From assembly GCA_029552545.1 (NCBI GenBank), contig JAKPDO010000017.1, forward strand, positions 1 to 64,000: a stretch of 64,000 bases of DNA. Reading direction: 5' to 3'. This document shows, piece by piece, positions 62,390 through 64,000 of this stretch. How positions within the stretch are numbered: the stretch's first letter is position 1; the number at the start of each line of letters is the position of its first letter. Origin of the DNA: Planctomycetota bacterium (lineage in GTDB: Bacteria; Planctomycetota; Phycisphaerae; Sedimentisphaerales; Anaerohalosphaeraceae). A program made the position numbers and the translations under genes. The notes beneath the pieces are model-generated. The model did no database searches. It was not told the DNA's origin and was given only the letters and a program-made list of their open reading frames with translations.

Positions 62390-63055
62390 ATGAAAACAAA
62401 AGAAACTGTCATCCTCGGACTGATTGCCGTCCTGATGATTTCTCCGTTCATCTTCGGTCAAATCCGGGAAGGAATGTTTCAGGTGAATCTGTACAGCCCG
62501 GAGGAAATCAGCTGGGACCGGCAGCTCAATTCCGGCTACAACAACACATGGTATTTGTATCCGCAGCCGAACGCCCCTCAGCCCCGGCCGTGGTGGAATG
62601 AATGGTTCTGGAATGACCCGTACATCCCGGGAGGCAAGAGGGTACGGGTATCGTTCGACTACAAGCTGCTCATTCCGGATCTGCCGGGTGATGTGTTCGT
62701 CACCATCAACTGGACCAACGGACTCTGGGTCGGGCAGAATACTCCGCCTACCTGGTCTGATCCCCCCGGCTATGACCCGGAGATGTACATCGAGCGGCTG
62801 TGCGACCCGCAATACAATATGAATCTGGATGACTGGAAATTCCATCTGCAGCCGGGAACTCCGCCCGGACATTGGGACAGCGGATGGTTTTGGCTGCCCA
62901 TTGACTACAATCCGGAGTGGGTATCCGTGGATGTACAGGGGATGGGCAATGTAGGCATCTGGAACGGTGTGATTCTTCACGAGTGTGTGCCCGAACCGTC
63001 CACGCTGAGTCTTCTGGCTGTGGCTGGAGCGGTGGTGATTCGGTTGAAGAAGTAG
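62390..63055 (+). CDS. PEP-CTERM surface protein
   Basis: A 221-residue exported protein with signal peptide MKTKETVILGLIAVLMISPF, an aromatic-rich body with many Trp and Pro (NTWYLYPQPNAPQPRPWWNE, WFWNDPYIPGG) and a C-terminal PEP-CTERM signal VPEPSTLSLLAVAGAVVI plus RLKK. No catalytic motif. The start at 62390 follows TTGGAGGG. The fourth PEP-CTERM protein of the window. Confidence 0.85.
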   Translation: MKTKETVILGLIAVLMISPFIFGQIREGMFQVNLYSPEEISWDRQLNSGYNNTWYLYPQPNAPQPRPWWNEWFWNDPYIPGGKRVRVSFDYKLLIPDLPGDVFVTINWTNGLWVGQNTPPTWSDPPGYDPEMYIERLCDPQYNMNLDDWKFHLQPGTPPGHWDSGWFWLPIDYNPEWVSVDVQGMGNVGIWNGVILHECVPEPSTLSLLAVAGAVVIRLKK

Positions 63056-63101
63056 TTTTCTCCGTCTTGTTTTCACAAGGCCGGCGGGGCTCCCATGCAA
63101 A

Positions 63102-63128
63102 AAAAGGCCTCGTCGGCCTTTTCTTTTT
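63102..63128 (+). terminator. Rho-independent terminator
   Basis: AAGGCC (63104-63109) pairs with GGCCTT (63115-63120), extended by flanking A and T runs, followed by TTCTTTTT. It lies 46 bases after the PEP-CTERM stop. Confidence 0.75.
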
Positions 63129-63194
63129 CAATCCTTCTTTGCTCCTGATGAGCAAGTGTCTATAATATCTCCCGACAAAACGAAGGCAGAAGGC

Positions 63195-63273
63195 CTGGAT
63201 TCCCGCCTTCCTTCTTCGCTGAAGCTTCGAAGGACGGGGCGTGGGAAGGCTGGATTCCCGCCTGCGCGGGAAT
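63195..63273. repeat. dRS3-like palindrome and direct repeat
   Basis: ATTCCCGCCTGCGCGGGAAT (63254-63273) is an 8-base inverted repeat around CTGC, of the ATTCCC-N8-GGGAAT form known as dRS3 in Neisseria. The 13-mer CTGGATTCCCGCC occurs twice, at 63195-63207 and 63250-63262. Likely a dispersed repeat. Confidence 0.65.
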
Positions 63274-63328
63274 GACGTGGGCTATTGCGGGAATGCCGTG
63301 AAACGGAGCGGGAATGAACGAGGGTTTT
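63266..63328. repeat. Tandem 21-base repeat (three degenerate units)
   Basis: The 9-mer GCGGGAATG starts at 63266, 63287 and 63308, exactly 21 bases apart, with diverging remainders of each unit. It overlaps the dRS3-like palindrome and ends shortly before the permease ribosome-binding site. Confidence 0.7.
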
Positions 63329-63354
63329 GTCCGACACACAAAAGGAGACGGTTT

Positions 63355-64000
63355 ATGGGCAGGGAGTTTGTTGCAATCGGAAGTTGGAAGAGCCGAATTC
63401 GTACGGAAATCATCGCCGGATTAACCACTTTTCTGACAATGGCCTACATTATTTTCGTCAATCCGGATATCTTATCCAAAACCGGAATGGATGCCTCAGC
63501 CCTGATTCTGATTACCTGTCTGGTAACCGGCGTCTGCACTATCGCCACAGGGCTGCTGGCTGATGCACCAATTGCAATGGCGCCCGGAATGGGGCTGAAT
63601 GCGTTTTTTGCCTATACGCTCGTATTGACAGAACACATTTCCTGGCAGACGGCACTCGGTGTGGTCTTTCTGTCGGGCCTGTTCTTTCTGGTACTAACCC
63701 TGGCCGGACTTCGCCGAAAACTGGTGGAGGCGATTCCGCCGTCCCTGATAGCCGCTATTTCCGTCGGAATCGGACTGTTTATCACATTCATCGGCCTTCA
63801 AAATCTGGGGCTGGTTCGCGACCATCCGGTCACACTGGTAACGGCCGCCCCGCTGAATAAAACCATCCTGATTGGCTTGGCAGGGCTTCTGATGATGCTC
63901 TTTCTGGAAATCCACCGCATCCCGGGTGCCCTGCTGCTCGGAATTGCCTTTTCGACCGCCCTGGCCGCCGTGTTCGGAGAGATTGCCCTGCCCAAACAGT
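63355..64000 (+). CDS. AzgA-like purine (xanthine/guanine/hypoxanthine) permease, partial
   Basis: The frame runs off the right edge, giving the first 215 residues of an NCS2/AzgA-type permease. MGREFVAIGSWKSRIRTEIIAGLTTFLTMAYIIFVNP (here described by parts) and APIAMAPGMGLNAFFAYT are hallmarks of this family, with about six membrane segments in view. It would import purine bases with a proton. ATG 63355 follows AAAGGAGA. A tandem repeat lies immediately upstream. Confidence 0.88.
   Translation, partial: MGREFVAIGSWKSRIRTEIIAGLTTFLTMAYIIFVNPDILSKTGMDASALILITCLVTGVCTIATGLLADAPIAMAPGMGLNAFFAYTLVLTEHISWQTALGVVFLSGLFFLVLTLAGLRRKLVEAIPPSLIAAISVGIGLFITFIGLQNLGLVRDHPVTLVTAAPLNKTILIGLAGLLMMLFLEIHRIPGALLLGIAFSTALAAVFGEIALPKQ

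Noticed and set aside
1..64000. CRISPR array
   Set aside because: No set of regularly spaced identical repeats with unique spacers was seen; the only periodic repeat is the degenerate 21-base set at 63266, with no spacer-like unit.

Overview
The window looks like a chromosomal segment of an anaerobic, polysaccharide-degrading member of the Planctomycetota, most likely class Phycisphaerae (Sedimentisphaerales-like). This is inferred from the combination of PEP-CTERM proteins, half-dockerin C-termini ending in a W-L motif, an H-X9-DG prepilin-type protein, an ECF sigma/FecR pair, DUF1080 and Gfo/Idh/MocA proteins with Tat-type leaders, and GC-rich coding sequence. No rRNA or ribosomal marker is present, so Lentisphaerota or Kiritimatiellota cannot be excluded.

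Layout. 1-2945: end of a probable DNA-defence locus (DUF1016 nuclease fragment and a GIY-YIG/superfamily 2 helicase). 3325-7186: housekeeping genes (Cys/Met PLP enzyme, zinc alcohol dehydrogenase overlapping a macro-domain gene, tRNA-Pro(TGG), class I amidotransferase). 7283-25505: a xylan/hemicellulose locus. It holds a LacI regulator, secreted carbohydrate-binding proteins with dockerin-like or PEP-CTERM tails, a prepilin-type protein, GH67 alpha-glucuronidase, GPH sugar symporter, GH10 xylanase, cytoplasmic GH3, GH35-type beta-galactosidase and a multidomain GH30. Perfect copies of the palindrome AGTAAACGTTTACT lie at the lacI and GH30 promoters, and a degenerate copy lies at a GH3 promoter. 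25698-31256: ECF sigma factor, FecR anti-sigma with a C-terminal carbohydrate-binding-like domain, and two related secreted proteins. 31327-37421: aldo/keto reductase and GH29-like protein, FAH-family hydrolase, PQQ-type propeller, ACT and STAS proteins. 37473-45042: an Opp/Dpp-type ABC transporter operon with two tandem substrate-binding proteins. 45093-50147: hypothetical secreted protein, DUF547, formate-THF ligase, PEP-CTERM protein. 50279-55592: a polyphosphate operon (CHAD, HD, Ppx/GppA, Ppk1). 55667-58574: a Gfo/Idh, DUF1080 and TIM-barrel cluster typical of 3-keto-sugar metabolism. 58746-64000: split YeeE/YedE transporter, citramalate synthase, small four-cysteine protein, PEP-CTERM protein, dispersed and tandem repeats, and the start of an AzgA-like purine permease.

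How the genes work together. The xylan enzymes form a plausible chain: exported GH30 and GH10 cut the backbone, GH67 removes (methyl)glucuronic acid, the GPH symporter imports the products and cytoplasmic GH3 finishes hydrolysis, with LacI repressing in the absence of an inducer. Twice in the window an adjacent gene pair shares one N-terminal module but carries different C-terminal anchoring tags (PEP-CTERM versus LamG plus half-dockerin); one of these pairs directly follows the ECF/FecR module. The polyphosphate operon combines synthesis, hydrolysis and a probable polyphosphate-binding CHAD protein.
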